Origin: Tanytarsus gracilentus
Lineage: Eukaryota > Arthropoda > Insecta > Diptera > Chironomidae
NCBI GenBank assembly: GCA_038502055.1
Contig: JAXRKN010000045.1
Coordinates: 9,475,501-9,539,500, forward strand
Direction of reading: 5' to 3'
Length of the DNA: 64,000 nt
Position 1 is the first letter of the stretch; each line of letters starts with the position of its first letter. A model generated the notes under the pieces. That model was not told the DNA's origin, made no database searches, and saw only the letters and a program-made list of their open reading frames with translations. This document shows, piece after piece, positions 11,693 to 23,548 of this stretch. The position numbers were made by a program, and so were the translations under genes.

Positions 11693-14038
11693 TTAATTTT
11701 TGACTCGATTTGCCAATTTTTCGAGGTAATTCGTTCTCTGTCCAACACGCGCTTGACAAATGCATTCGCCTTCAAGATGCTCGTGAATCCTGTGAAAAAT
11801 GTTTTGAATATCAATTTTAGATTTAATGTGAAAAAATCGATTTCTCACCAGTCGAGGTAGTTTGTGATTTTCGTGTAAATTCCTGGCAATTGTTTTCTGT
11901 AGGTTGAAATCATAAATTATTCATGCACGATAAATTTGAATTTAAATAATACCTAGCACATCCTCGACCCCAACTTGTGATACCAACAACTTCCATCGAT
12001 CCAGTTGGACCTTCCGTAACCATTGGGCCGCCGCTGTCTCCTAAAAATGACAAATTTATTTTTTTCACACTTAATAAATTTTATTGCTACTTACCTTGAC
12101 AAGCGTCTTTCCTTCCCTCTGGATATCCACCGCAAAGCATGTTATCGGTGATTCTTGATGGACCGTAGTTTGCATTTAAGCACTCATCGCGTGACCAAAT
12201 CGGAACAATTACAGAACGAAGTGTCGAAGATGTTTGCATTTTTTCACCTAAACGTCCCCAGCCACTAACAAGTGTGAGTTGATCTGTGAAATCTTGCTGT
12301 TCACCATCGGGTAAGCAAACGGGTGACACTCTTGGACCATAAAAGATTGGCGTCTCGAGCTCGATTAGAGCAATGTCGTTGTTGAAGCTGAAAATGTCAA
12401 AATCTTCGTGTGCGATAATTTTCTTGATTCGCTTAATTTCTGTGTAGTCTCGCGAGATGTTGTGACCACCAATAAAAACCTAATTAAAAGAAATTTAAGT
12501 TAATTTATTTTTATGTTTTAAAAAGTTCTTACTCGAATCTCATGTGGTTCGAACGAGCTCACGCAATGTGCAGCCGAAATGAGATATTTGTTGGTCAAAA
12601 TTGAAGCACCACAGTAGAGTTTGTTTTGCTTGAACAGACCAGCAACCCATGGCAGCTCGTTTGGCAATGTTTCCGAACCACCGACTATTTTTTGCTCCCG
12701 ACCGCGAACGCCACAAACTGAAAAAAGGGTTAAGAAATTTGGTGAATGGGTTTATCAGGTTGCGATAGGTCAGGGATTCAGCTTTTTAGAGACAAAAATG
12801 AGATTTTTAAAAATTAAATAATGTAATTTTAAAATTTCTATTTTTTAAAAATTTAATTTAAAATTTAGAATTTTTTAAAATATTTTTCCAAGTCATCTAA
12901 AAATTGGATCATTAAATAGAAAATGTGACTCAATTTCTCGCATTACAAGATAAAAAAAATTAAATTTCATAACATGACCTAGTAAACAATAATAACGACT
13001 GTCATGACAAAAATAAACTGTTGACACCTCGGATTAATGTACATCAATTTTTCACTTAAAATCGCTTTAATAAATAATTTTTTTGTCATCTCTTTTTTCT
13101 CACACACCCTCTTTTTTGAACAGCGCAAAATATTTAAATTCGTCGCAAAGAACTTGAACTCAATTTTCACCACGAGTACACACGACTTAATTGTTAATGC
13201 TTATATATTTAAATAATAAATTTCATGTCATTAACATTCCGAGCTGGTGTCAAAAAAAATTCTCTCTTTAAAATCTCAGAAAAAAAAATATTAACAATTT
13301 TTTAGAGCACACACAAGCAATAGCACACATATTTTTTTTCATGGTTATGTAATTGTTTCATCCAACAATGAATTGCTCGAATTGCAAATAGTTAATAGCC
13401 CCGAAAAAATATATAACGCACATGACACATTGCAGACACAAAATATTGCCCCGAGAAGAAAACTTTCTCTTTCGATATATATCGAAAGCCTTTTGGCGTG
13501 CGGTCTTCAGAAGAAGACAAAAAAAATTTAATTTATCGTTATGATTATAGTTTGCGACATAATTAATTTTATCAATCGGGATTGTTCAAAAAGATGTTCA
13601 GATTGAATTGAATTATTTTTAATTTTTTTGAAAAATTTGCTTAAATTTTTTTTTGTAAAAATTTGCTTTAATTTTTTTTTTATAAAAATTCACTTTAAAT
13701 TTTAAATGAACTTTTTTAAAAGAAAATTTTAAATCCTTCTTGAATATTTAACTTTTTTTGGTTCTTTTCAATATTTAATTTTTTATTTTTTATTGTTTTT
13801 GACTTTTTAAAACTTTCATTAATTTTTTTCGTTTTTTAAAATTTTCATTAATTTTTAATTTTTAGCACTATTTTTTCTAACAACTTTAAACTTTTTGTGA
13901 TTGATTTTTTTCACAAACTGTCACACAATGTTTTTTATAAACTTTACCGCAATTGCATGCCGATCGAGCATGAGATGGTGTCGCTGATGCAATCGATGTT
14001 AAAACTGGCGATAAAAGTAAAACAATTTTCCACATCAT
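11693..14038 (-). CDS. Trypsin-like serine protease, gene C (complete, 6 exons)
   Basis: Secreted S1-family protease of 297 residues. Exons: 14038-13948, 12717-12533, 12479-12095, 12040-11953, 11896-11849, 11789-11693, all GT-AG with matching phases. It starts with a signal peptide (hydrophobic core VLLLSPVLTS) and a short propeptide. The tether is CNCVCG and the activation site is K|IVGG. The triad is visible as His in SAAHC, Asp in NNDIALIE and Ser in GDSGGPM. The Asp in KDACQGDSGG predicts trypsin-type specificity. The C-terminal tail after YTKITNYLDWI carries an extra CIC motif. It lacks the very small exons of genes B and D. The gap between exons 1 and 2 is one 1.2-kb intron. Substrate unknown; digestive, haemolymph-cascade and developmental roles are all possible. 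Confidence 0.88.
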
Positions 14039-17000
14039 TTTTGTTAGTTAATAAATAATTAATTTTTTTATAGAGTCACACACGAGCTGCGCGATATGTA
14101 AGAGAAGAATACACGAAAGCGATTATTAATTATTCGAAAAGTGCCAATATCGTTCTGCCACAAACACCTCAACATGCGTTTGCCTTTATACTTGTTCAAA
14201 ACTGCACGGGCACACTCTCCCGATGGTGATGTACGACACTCTCCGCAACACTCTCAATGTTCGAAGGGAAAAAAGAGTTTAACATTTGCTGCGGTTGTCG
14301 GTTGTCATTGTTATCGACATCGACGACAAAAAAGTGTATGAATGAGTAAAGTATATGAGAGCATGTATGCACTTACTCTCTGCCATGAGGTCGATCTCCC
14401 CAAAAGTACAAATGTTAACATCAGCGATGAGAGAGCAACATGCGAGTCGGCAAATCATATTGGAGGAACTAAAAGTGGGGAACGTGTCCTTGGCACTAGT
14501 TTAGCATATACGCACACATAATTCACATTTCTCTCTTCAACTCATTTTATTGACTTTTCACTAGATTAATTTGCATTGATTTGTTTGGAAGTTCATTGAC
14601 TTCACACGCTGGTTGTGACATTCGGCTTTGAAAATTTGTAAAACGAGAGAAATTGTTGCGCAATCCTGAGACGTTTTTCAAGGTTAATAAAATTCCGTTT
14701 TAAATGGATTTTCTTCGAGGATTACAAAGATAAAATTGCGATTAAGCTGTAAGTGTGAAATTGAATGAGTTCTTTGCAGAGGAACGAATGTTGTTATGGT
14801 TATTACTGAAAATTGAAAATTATGAGTTTTTTTTATCAAATCTAATGGAATTATGAATTTATTATTTTTAAAATAATTTTAATTTTTAAAAAATGCAATT
14901 ATGAAATTTTTGAAACTTTTTAATACCTAATTTTTTCAATTTAGATTTTTTAATTTTTTGGTATTTGATAAAGTGAATTTAGATTTTTTTAATTTTTTCC
15001 TAAAAAACAATTTAAGTTTTTAAGTTTTTTTTCGCTTACTTTGATAATTAATTTTTGAGTACCTTATTTTTAAATTTAAAAATTACGTTATGAAATTTAC
15101 TATTTTTGTATGTGAATTTTCTAACGTAATTTTTAAAATTTAAAAAAGTACCAAAAATTTATTATTAAAATAAGCTAAAAAACTTGGGAAAACCTGGAAA
15201 TTTTAAATTTTTTATGTTAAGAATTAAATATAATTAAAATTAAAATTAAAAATGAATCCTCAAAATAAATCAAAAATTTAAACCAATTTTATTTGAATTT
15301 CAATTTTTTTCCTGAAAATTTAGTATTAAAAGTTCATTCATTGCCCTTTACAGCCTTTTCTGCGCATAAATGTTGATAACACCGATTATGTCGTTGCGCT
15401 CTTTAAAATTTTATAATTCATTAACCTTTCGGTTATTAACTGAATTTTAATCTAGTGTAAATATGCTTTATTTACTACAAAGTCACTCGCTAAAGAGATT
15501 TTTAAATATTTAGGAAGGTTAATGCATGTGAAAAAGCCGCATTGTGTCAACGTTGAGGTTGTTGAAGGTATTTTAAAGGACAAAATATTTGAATTAAAAT
15601 TGAAGGAAATCTGATTAAAAAATATTAAAACCCTGATTAAAGCTTGATTTTAAAACTCGCAAAAATCAAAGAAATAAAAATTCAATGATTAAATAATTAA
15701 AGTCTTTGAGAGCGCTCGATTTCCTTTCCCTTCGAGTAGAAAAAATTTCTCTCCGCAATTCTGAATAATTTCACCCTCCATCTCCATAATAATCAGGAAG
15801 TCAAGATGAGTAACTCGTCGATTGTTCTTGAAGAGACAATAAAAGACAAAAAAAATATAGGAAGAAATTTTAACATTGACGACGGCTACAAAAAGGCAAA
15901 AACGCAATTGTGTTGCTGTGAGTGTCAATGAAATGAGGCACAAACGTTGAAAGGGAAATTTTGCTGCGATTGTCAGTTTCATCATTGCAAGTCACGTTAC
16001 ACGATCGCGTTGAAAGTCAAGGTTAATTTTTAGTGTTTTCACTTTCATGGTTATGAAAAGTTTAATGCTAAATCTGTCAACCCTTGACACTTTCATTTTC
16101 TACACGAAGAAACTTGCAATTCCCAAAACGGACCGTCAGAATTTCAACAACTTTCACTTGGTCATTTAGAACGACTCTCTTAACTTTAATGGACTTTTGT
16201 GTGCTTTTTCCTTTTCCCTTCACTTAAAGCCTTTTCATCTGGGTTAATTAAATATTTTGCATAAATTTAAATTGTGAGCGATGTGCAAGGTCGTGGACTT
16301 GCTATTGATCTCATTACTAATTTACCATGCAAAGCATTTCTTATCACAGTTGAATGAAAAAAGGGCGGCACCTGAACTTGTGCTCATTTTATTTTATGAT
16401 TTTTCAAAGTGCACGCATCTCATTATAATTACACCGATCTGATGTCCTTTAATGAGTGTAAAAAATTAAAAAACGCTGATAGCAACAGAAAAAAAGCAAA
16501 AACGTTCAAAAAAAGTGGGTCAAGAGGAACTAAAAATGATTTTCTTTTATCTAAACACACAAAAACTGATTTTTTTGGAATAGCAATTAGATGGAAGTTG
16601 AATCATGCCGGCAATGTGTGCTCACATGAATGCGGGTGTATTTTTTTATTCTGAAGATCAAATTTCTAAATTATTGTGTTAATAAGTAAGGTGACGCCAA
16701 TGCAATTAATGTTGAGAGAGTGAAGCGAGGATAATTAATTAATTACTGTGATAAATTACACATTTGAGATGAGCTTCTTGCACGAGTGATGACGGTCGTG
16801 ATACCAGAGGAGTGTGAACATGAAATATGAAGACATGATGAAGTGGCAAAAGTGTTTTATGAAGGTGTTATGATTGATGAGGCAAAAAGGGTTTGATTAT
16901 CAAAAATTAAAAAAATTATATCATTTAGAATTTACGTAAATTTTTAAAAATTGATATAAAATATTTTAAATTTTTTTTCGATTTAAAATTTAATTTAATT

Positions 17001-19261
17001 TTATGGTGTTCACGATACATCGATGAACATGCATTGTAACCCCATCAAATCTTTACTTTATGAGTTTAATAAACGCAAAAAGCTCTCAACAACTCGCAAG
17101 TATGAACACAGCTCGAGTGTGCTTGAGTGAGTCTTGATTATTTTCTCTTTCTTCCTTCTCTCTCTGCATATAAACCTCATAATTTTGGATATTGACGAGG
17201 TCAGTTACATAAAATAGAATTTTTGTGCATCTAGAATGCTGACGATTGAATTGCTAATAAATTTTCATATTTTTTAAATGAGTTTATGATGATTGGAGAC
17301 TCAAAAATGTTCAATTTTTAATGAATTTCGGTCTAGACGACAAAAATTTGCGGGTTTTTGGTTGGAAATAAATTTAATTTAAATTTTGGTATTTTGATCA
17401 AAATTATTTTACGAGCTCAATTAACTTTTAAAAACGTTTTAACTTTCAACGAAATTTAGACAGCAAAATAATAACTTTTGATGTATTTCAAATCATTTTA
17501 TTTTTTATGATACGGTACAAAAAATAATTCATATCACTTCACGGACATTTGATCAAAATAAGAAATGAGCATATGCGTGTCGAAGTTGGGACGTTTCAGA
17601 TGTCATTCTACATTTCCACCAAAGTGAAAGAGAATTACTTTCACTTCTTGGAATTTTTAAATTTTTGCGATCATAAATTTTTATACGACTTTTATGAATA
17701 AATTTCTTCCTCAAACTTGCTCAAAATGTAAATTCCACCAAAATTGATCCAATTACAAACGAAGAATCTTCTTCGTCTTTAATCAACTCGACACGCACTC
17801 GATGAATATGCAAACAGAATTATTCTTTCACTCTTAATGCCATTTACACATTCAGTCGATAGCGACGACGATGTCACTTACAAGGCATGTGAATGACGAA
17901 AGAAAAAGAATATCGGAGAGTGTAATAAGCTTTTAATATCGTAAAAAAACTGTAAACTGTTGCTGCTTGGTGACACACTTTTTCCCTCTAAATTCGCCTT
18001 TATAAAAATAATATTATGAACTTCTCACTCTCCCGGTTTTTTCGATTAAAAAAATATCGGAATTAATTTGTAAGACACTGAGAGAAAAAATTGATTGAAT
18101 TTGCTTTAAAAAATTTAAAACTTTCATATGTTCAAAAATTTAGTAGATTTTAAAAAAATCTGATAAAATTTCTCTCGGTGCCATTTCTCTCACACTTCTC
18201 TCTTCTTTCTCTGCAACAGGCTTTTAATACTTTTTTAATATTACAAACTCTCATTTTGTTATGGAAGACTTAACTTTCTTTCTGCTTCATCAAGTTTAGT
18301 TTGCAGAAAATTGTCTCGCGATTAACACGGAAAATATTCTTAAGGTCGAGTGAGGACGGAATTTATTGGATTTAAAAGCTTATGAGCTTTCAAGTATTAA
18401 GGAATTAAGTGTAAGGAAAATGAGAATTTTGTCATTAAGTGAGACACAATGTGCTGTCTTAAAAAGTATTACTAAAGTTTTGTTCTGTGATGTTATTAGG
18501 GAGGACATGATAGTGATATAGAAAGGGGTCGCAACTTTTTAACTAATTCTATAAATATTTAAATAAAATTTTTAAATCAAAATCTATAAAAAATAAAAAT
18601 TAAAAGTACCAGAGTGTCAACCCCTTTCAAATATTTCGACCCTTCTCTGATGACACTTCAAAGTTGTGACGAACTGATGTGAAAATCAATAAGAAAACTT
18701 GTTCTAGTTGTTTTTGATTGGTTTCGGTGATCAATACGATATTAATGTGCTAAAATTTGTTATGCGTTACATTAGAAGAAGCTGAAAAAAGCTATCGATG
18801 CGTAAAATCGAGGTTATTCTGCAGCTTTTTCCTTTTGGTATTCGGCCAAATAAAATAAATCCATTTAAATGATCAAAATCACTTAAAACTTTCGAAATGT
18901 TGAAATTGAGTTGCAAATTTTCATAAAACATTTTATGGTTTTTAATTATCTCAAGATGTAAAATTAAATCTTAAGATATAAAAAAATCAAAAGAAAACTT
19001 TTAGTGAAATTGTTGTCGCATGTGTGTGAAAAAATAAACTTGACCTTAAAAAGAAATTTATAACGTTTTATATGTCGCATGTGAAATTGAAACTCAAATT
19101 GCAGTCTGCAAACGCGAGTGACTCATTAAATGCACACAGCAGCGATGCATCGAGTACAGTCTGTGCTTTTAATGAAATTTTATGCTTTTTTGCAGTAACA
19201 TCAAAAGCTATAAAAAAATATAGAAAGAGTGTCGTCTGGTCTAAGAAGAAGAGAATAGGAA
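14039..19261. other. Intergenic stretch between divergent proteases C and D
   Basis: This 5.2-kb stretch holds the upstream regions of gene C (minus) and gene D (plus). A TATAAAA-type motif lies at 14071-14065 on the minus strand, about 30 nt before the gene C ATG. An inverted repeat of about 23 nt arms, containing AAATTACGTTA and TAACGTAATTTTT, lies around 15065-15147. A short inverted-repeat element is at 18531-18628. No gene was found. Confidence 0.55.
18531..18628. mobile_element. Short inverted-repeat element, family 2, copy 1
   Basis: About 98 bp. The left end GAAAGGGGTCGCAAC mirrors the right end GTGTCAACCCCTTTC (reverse complement GAAAGGGGTTGACAC). The middle is AT-rich. A second copy lies at 34612-34690. 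Confidence 0.55.
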
Positions 19262-22200
19262 ATGAAAAGCACGTGGTTACATTTAACGATATTTTTGCTG
19301 TTCTTCAGTGTCATTCAAGCCAATGTTGAGGATGATGTGAGTAATTTATGACTTTATAAAAAGATTTACATGAGAATAAATTTAAGATCACGATAGAGTG
19401 CGAATTTATTTAAAACCAAGAGCTGAAATTTTTTGGAATTAAAAAAAAATTTGTAAAATTTTTCTAACGTTTCAATTATTTTTTGGTTAATTAATGAATT
19501 TAATTTTTCATCGTCGAATAAAAAAATTTGAAACTTTAAATTTCAATTTTTTTCGAATTTTTAAAAAAATTTAAAATCATCGACTGAAATTTCAAATAAT
19601 TCGGAATATTCTTATAAAGTTTTATGTCCATCAACCCCAATTTAAAGGATCTTTAAACATAAAATTTATCGCACAAAACGACGCGTAACATATTTCCTGC
19701 CTTTTTTCGAGAGCTTTTCTCAAAGTATTTCATAATCCTCCAATCCTCTTTAATTTATGCTACAAATTCTTTTCATCTGCATGTCAGGATGATTAGACAA
19801 GCTGAGGACGATGTGGTTAATTTTTATGTATGTTTTTTATTTTTATCAATTTTTCTATGTTAACAGCTTTTTTACAGTTTCGCGGGAGCGGTTGGTTTGC
19901 ATGCAAACTTTTCCAATCCCTAAAAATAAACGGAAGCTGCGCTGGTTTGCGTCTGTCCAAGTTTAAAGACTTGCGAGGCGACCCAATCGTTATTATCATT
20001 ATCATTATCAAATTCTTTTCATCTGCATGTCAGGAAAAACATCACAAAAGAATTTTCGGGTGGAAACACAGAGAAAGTTTTTTTCAATATTAAATTCTCA
20101 TCTTTCTAGAATATCCAATGATTTAGACTTTAATTTATTTTTCTCTTGTTGTTTTCTTATTTTTCATTCTTGCAAATTCTGAGATTATGACAAAAGTCAG
20201 AAAACCCAATGAGAAAATCTTTTGTGTGCAAGGAGAACAATTAAATTGAGTTTTTATGCTTTCATTGTAATTTTTTGATAAATGGTTTGAGAAAAAAAAT
20301 AATTTCCTTGCTGTTAAATGTTTAATCTAAGGGTGAGACGTTGAATTTTGAGTTTTTACAAAATATTTTGCAATCTAATTTTTTAAAAATTTCTTGTAAG
20401 TCAAACAAAAATCATCCGATGAAATCTTGCAATATTCAACACGTGTCTCACTTGTTCTTTTCTATTGACATAAGCTAAATCTTTCAAGAAAAGCTTCCGT
20501 ATTAAAACATTATTATAAAGTTTATGAACGAAAAATATTTTGAATTATAAATGATTATGAATTTTTAATTTAAACTTTGCACACGTTGGAATGTGAGACA
20601 AAAACCTAAAATTGACTTTCAAACAATTTTAATTAAATTATGAAACGAGAAAATTTCCATCTCAATTCGAGCTCTTAAATGATAAAAGTTGAGTTTATTT
20701 TGAGTGTCATTCATATGGAGTTGACTAATCTAATTTTAAAGAAAATTTAATTTACTATTTTTTCAGCAATATTACATAGAAAATTTTCCTGATGCTTACC
20801 AAGAATTTATCGAATCTCCAAACGATGTCGATGAAGTTACAAGAAAGCCAAATTGTAAAAACAGGAAAGAAATCGAGAACTCTACAGTAATCAACCGTCA
20901 AAATCAGCCTGGAGCTTTGATGCAATGGATTCAGTCAATTTTAGGTTTAAGACCAACAACGACAGTTGCGCCACCGACTGCTGAGGCCATGGATTGTCCA
21001 GAATGCACTAGATGTGGCGTCGCTAATAATGGAACAAAGATTGTTGGTGAGAAAGAAACAAAAAATGGAAATTTCCATAATTTAAGCTTTATGTTAGTAA
21101 AATTCGATTCAACTCGCATTTCAGGTGGATCTGAAACTGGAGTCAATCAATATCCCTGGATGGGTATGAAAATTATAATTCAAAATTTTCCTTTTAATAA
21201 ATTTAATTTTTGCAGCAATGCTGATGTACAGCAATCGATTCTATTGTGGAGCTTCTCTAATTAATGATCGATATGTTGTTACCGCGAGTCATTGCGTGCA
21301 CGGTTTTAATGTGAAAAGAATTACAGTAAGATTACTCGAACACGACAGATCAGATGCCGAAGAAACAATGACACAGACATTCAACGTGAGTCGTGTGCTC
21401 AAAATTTCAATTTAAATTCGCAATGACAAAGATACTTTTTTCTCCGTCAGGTTGAAAAAATCATTAAGCATCCGAGATATTCACAAACGAACTTCGATAA
21501 TGACATAGCGCTCCTAAAGCTCGAGAAACCGGTGAAGTTTGAAGGGATCTTGAATCCCATTTGTATGCCGAAAATGGGTGAATGGTACACTGGATATGAT
21601 GTGAGTAGATAAACGAGAGGGTTGGATGAGGATATTAGCGTCAAAGGGGTGGCAACCTTTAAAATTTGTTTAAATTTTTTAAATATTCTAAATTTCTAGA
21701 TTTTATATATTTTAAATTCTAGACATCAAATATCTCTATTATTTTTTAACTCTAAGAAATTTTAATAGAATTTTACAAAAAAATCCAAGGGTGGACACTC
21801 ATAAAAATTATTTGTTTGCATTTTTCACAAAAATTTCTAATTTCAATTTTTGTGAAAAATTTATTCTTCGTTTTTCATTCAAACTTAATTAAATTCTTCT
21901 AGGTAATTCCAAAATTAATTCCAATTTTCTTTGTACTCATCAAAATCCCTCGAGTCAACTCCCTTAAAATATTTTTGATGTATTTTTTTCCTTTCATTAA
22001 ATTTCCTTTAGGGTGTTGTAACAGGTAAATTTTTGAGTTCTAATCGATACTTTCAATGACATTTACATTTTTTGTTATCGAAGGATGGGGAACTTTAAGC
22101 GAGGGTGGAGATGTCTCACAAACCCTACAACATGTCGAAGTTCCAATCATTTCAAATACTGCCTGCAAAAAAACAAAATATTCAGCAATTCGAATTACTG

Positions 22201-23149
22201 ACAACATGCTGTGCGGTACGAAAGTTTTTCCTATTAATTTATTTCTTTTTTCAACGCTCATTTTTCCTTTTTGAACTCATCTTTAGCTGGATACAAAGAA
22301 GGGTAATTGAAATTACTTTCTCCCACGACATTTATTGCTTAATCAATTTTAATTTTTATTCCATCTTCGAATAGACAAAAAGACAGTTGTCAAGTAAGTT
22401 TGTCGAATTATTTTTTCCCGCAATTAATTTTTATCGATTATTTTTTATCCGACAGGGTGATAGCGGAGGTGAGTGACGATAATGAAGTTGATCAAACAAT
22501 TTAATGATGTTGAATGGTTTCTTTAGGTCCACTGGTGGTGTTTAATAAAACTTCGAGCACTTATGAATTGGTCGGAGGTGAGTTATGATTTTTTTACAAT
22601 TTCAAACATTAAAAGGTTTCTCAGAAGTTACAAAATAGACCTCACTTTAACACCCACATTTAATCCCTCGAGGTAAAAGAACCTTTCTAAATGCCCAACA
22701 ATCACTGCAAGCATCATTCTTGGAAATTTTTCAAGTGAAACTCGCAATTTTATGAAAACCAATTAGTGGGCGGTTTGTGTGTTTTTTTAAACAATTCAGA
22801 AAGTGAAAAAGGTCAATTAAGAAATTGAATTTAAAGTCCTTTTTTAATTATTCTGGAAGCACTTGAAGTTTATTGAAAAAAATACAATTAATTTTTTTTA
22901 CTCTCTAGTCGTTAGTTGGGGTGAAGGATGTGTAAGTATTACTATTTCCATTTGCATCTATCATTGTCATTTTCCATCTGTCATTTAAGGCTAAAGAAGG
23001 TTACCCTGGAGTGTACGCTCGAACTAATAGATATGGTAAGTTTAGTCAAGAAAAACGTCAAAATTTTCCAAACAAACTTTTCTTTTATTATTTCAGGAAA
23101 GTGGATAAATGAAAATACCGCTGATGCGTGCAAATGTTCTCCATCGTAA
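19262..23149 (+). CDS. Trypsin-like serine protease, gene D (complete, 14 exons)
   Basis: Secreted S1-family protease of 359 residues. Exons: 19262-19336, 20767-21046, 21125-21163, 21216-21385, 21451-21600, 22012-22024, 22084-22215, 22287-22302, 22375-22393, 22456-22468, 22527-22577, 22909-22931, 22990-23035, 23097-23149. All junctions are GT-AG and the phases close. A signal peptide (hydrophobic core IFLLFFSVIQA) is followed by a propeptide of about 100 residues with a Pro/Thr-rich part and a CTRCG tether, then K|IVGG. Triad: His in TASHC, Asp in DNDIALL, Ser in GDSGG. Asp in KDSCQGDSGG predicts cleavage after Lys/Arg. The GDSGG motif itself is carried by a 13-nt exon. The ATG is the first in frame with the signal sequence. 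A LINE fragment sits in intron 1. Confidence 0.92.
19790..20009 (+). mobile_element. 5'-truncated LINE fragment with 26-bp target-site duplication
   Basis: A roughly 220-bp insert in intron 1 of gene D is flanked by two identical 26-nt copies, at 19764-19789 and 20010-20035, both containing CATCTGCATGTCAGGA. It is visibly richer in G+C than its surroundings. It ends at the right with a CATTAT-type microsatellite tail. A long target duplication plus a simple-repeat tail is the signature of target-primed reverse transcription by a non-LTR element. Too little coding sequence remains to name the clade. Confidence 0.8.
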
Positions 23150-23279
23150 GATGGCACTTTATTGACATTTATTGGCAACAACACCGCTGTGTAAATTTTT
23201 CTACACATTGAACACATTTTCCATCAGCATTTTTTTTAATTGTAAAATTTTGAAGAGAGCAAAGTGAAATTTTTGGAAA

Positions 23280-23287
23280 ATAAAAAT
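23280..23287 (+). terminator. Poly(A) signal for protease gene D
   Basis: An AATAAA hexamer lies about 130 nt after the gene D stop codon, in a 3' region of about 400 nt shared with the convergent guanylyl cyclase gene. Confidence 0.5.
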
Positions 23288-23548
23288 ATAAAAAAATTTA
23301 ACTTCGCTCTCAGATTTTAAACTTTAAATGCCTCTCTTAAATTTAAATTGTTAAGTTTCTGCTGATTATCACAAAAATTTGTGTAAAATTTGCAAAACGT
23401 CCTTCAATTTATTTGATGTTAAAATGTTTACGAAGGATTCAACTTTTAATACACTAAACATTAAATGACTTTTTTTTGGATTCACTGAGCTGTGTTGAAA
23501 TAAAATCTTTCATCTCTTTTTCGTAAAAAAACCTTTTGATTTTTAGCC

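Noticed and set aside
15689..15985. 98-codon minus-strand frame in the C-D intergenic region
   Set aside because: No similarity to anything I know and no splice-compatible partners.
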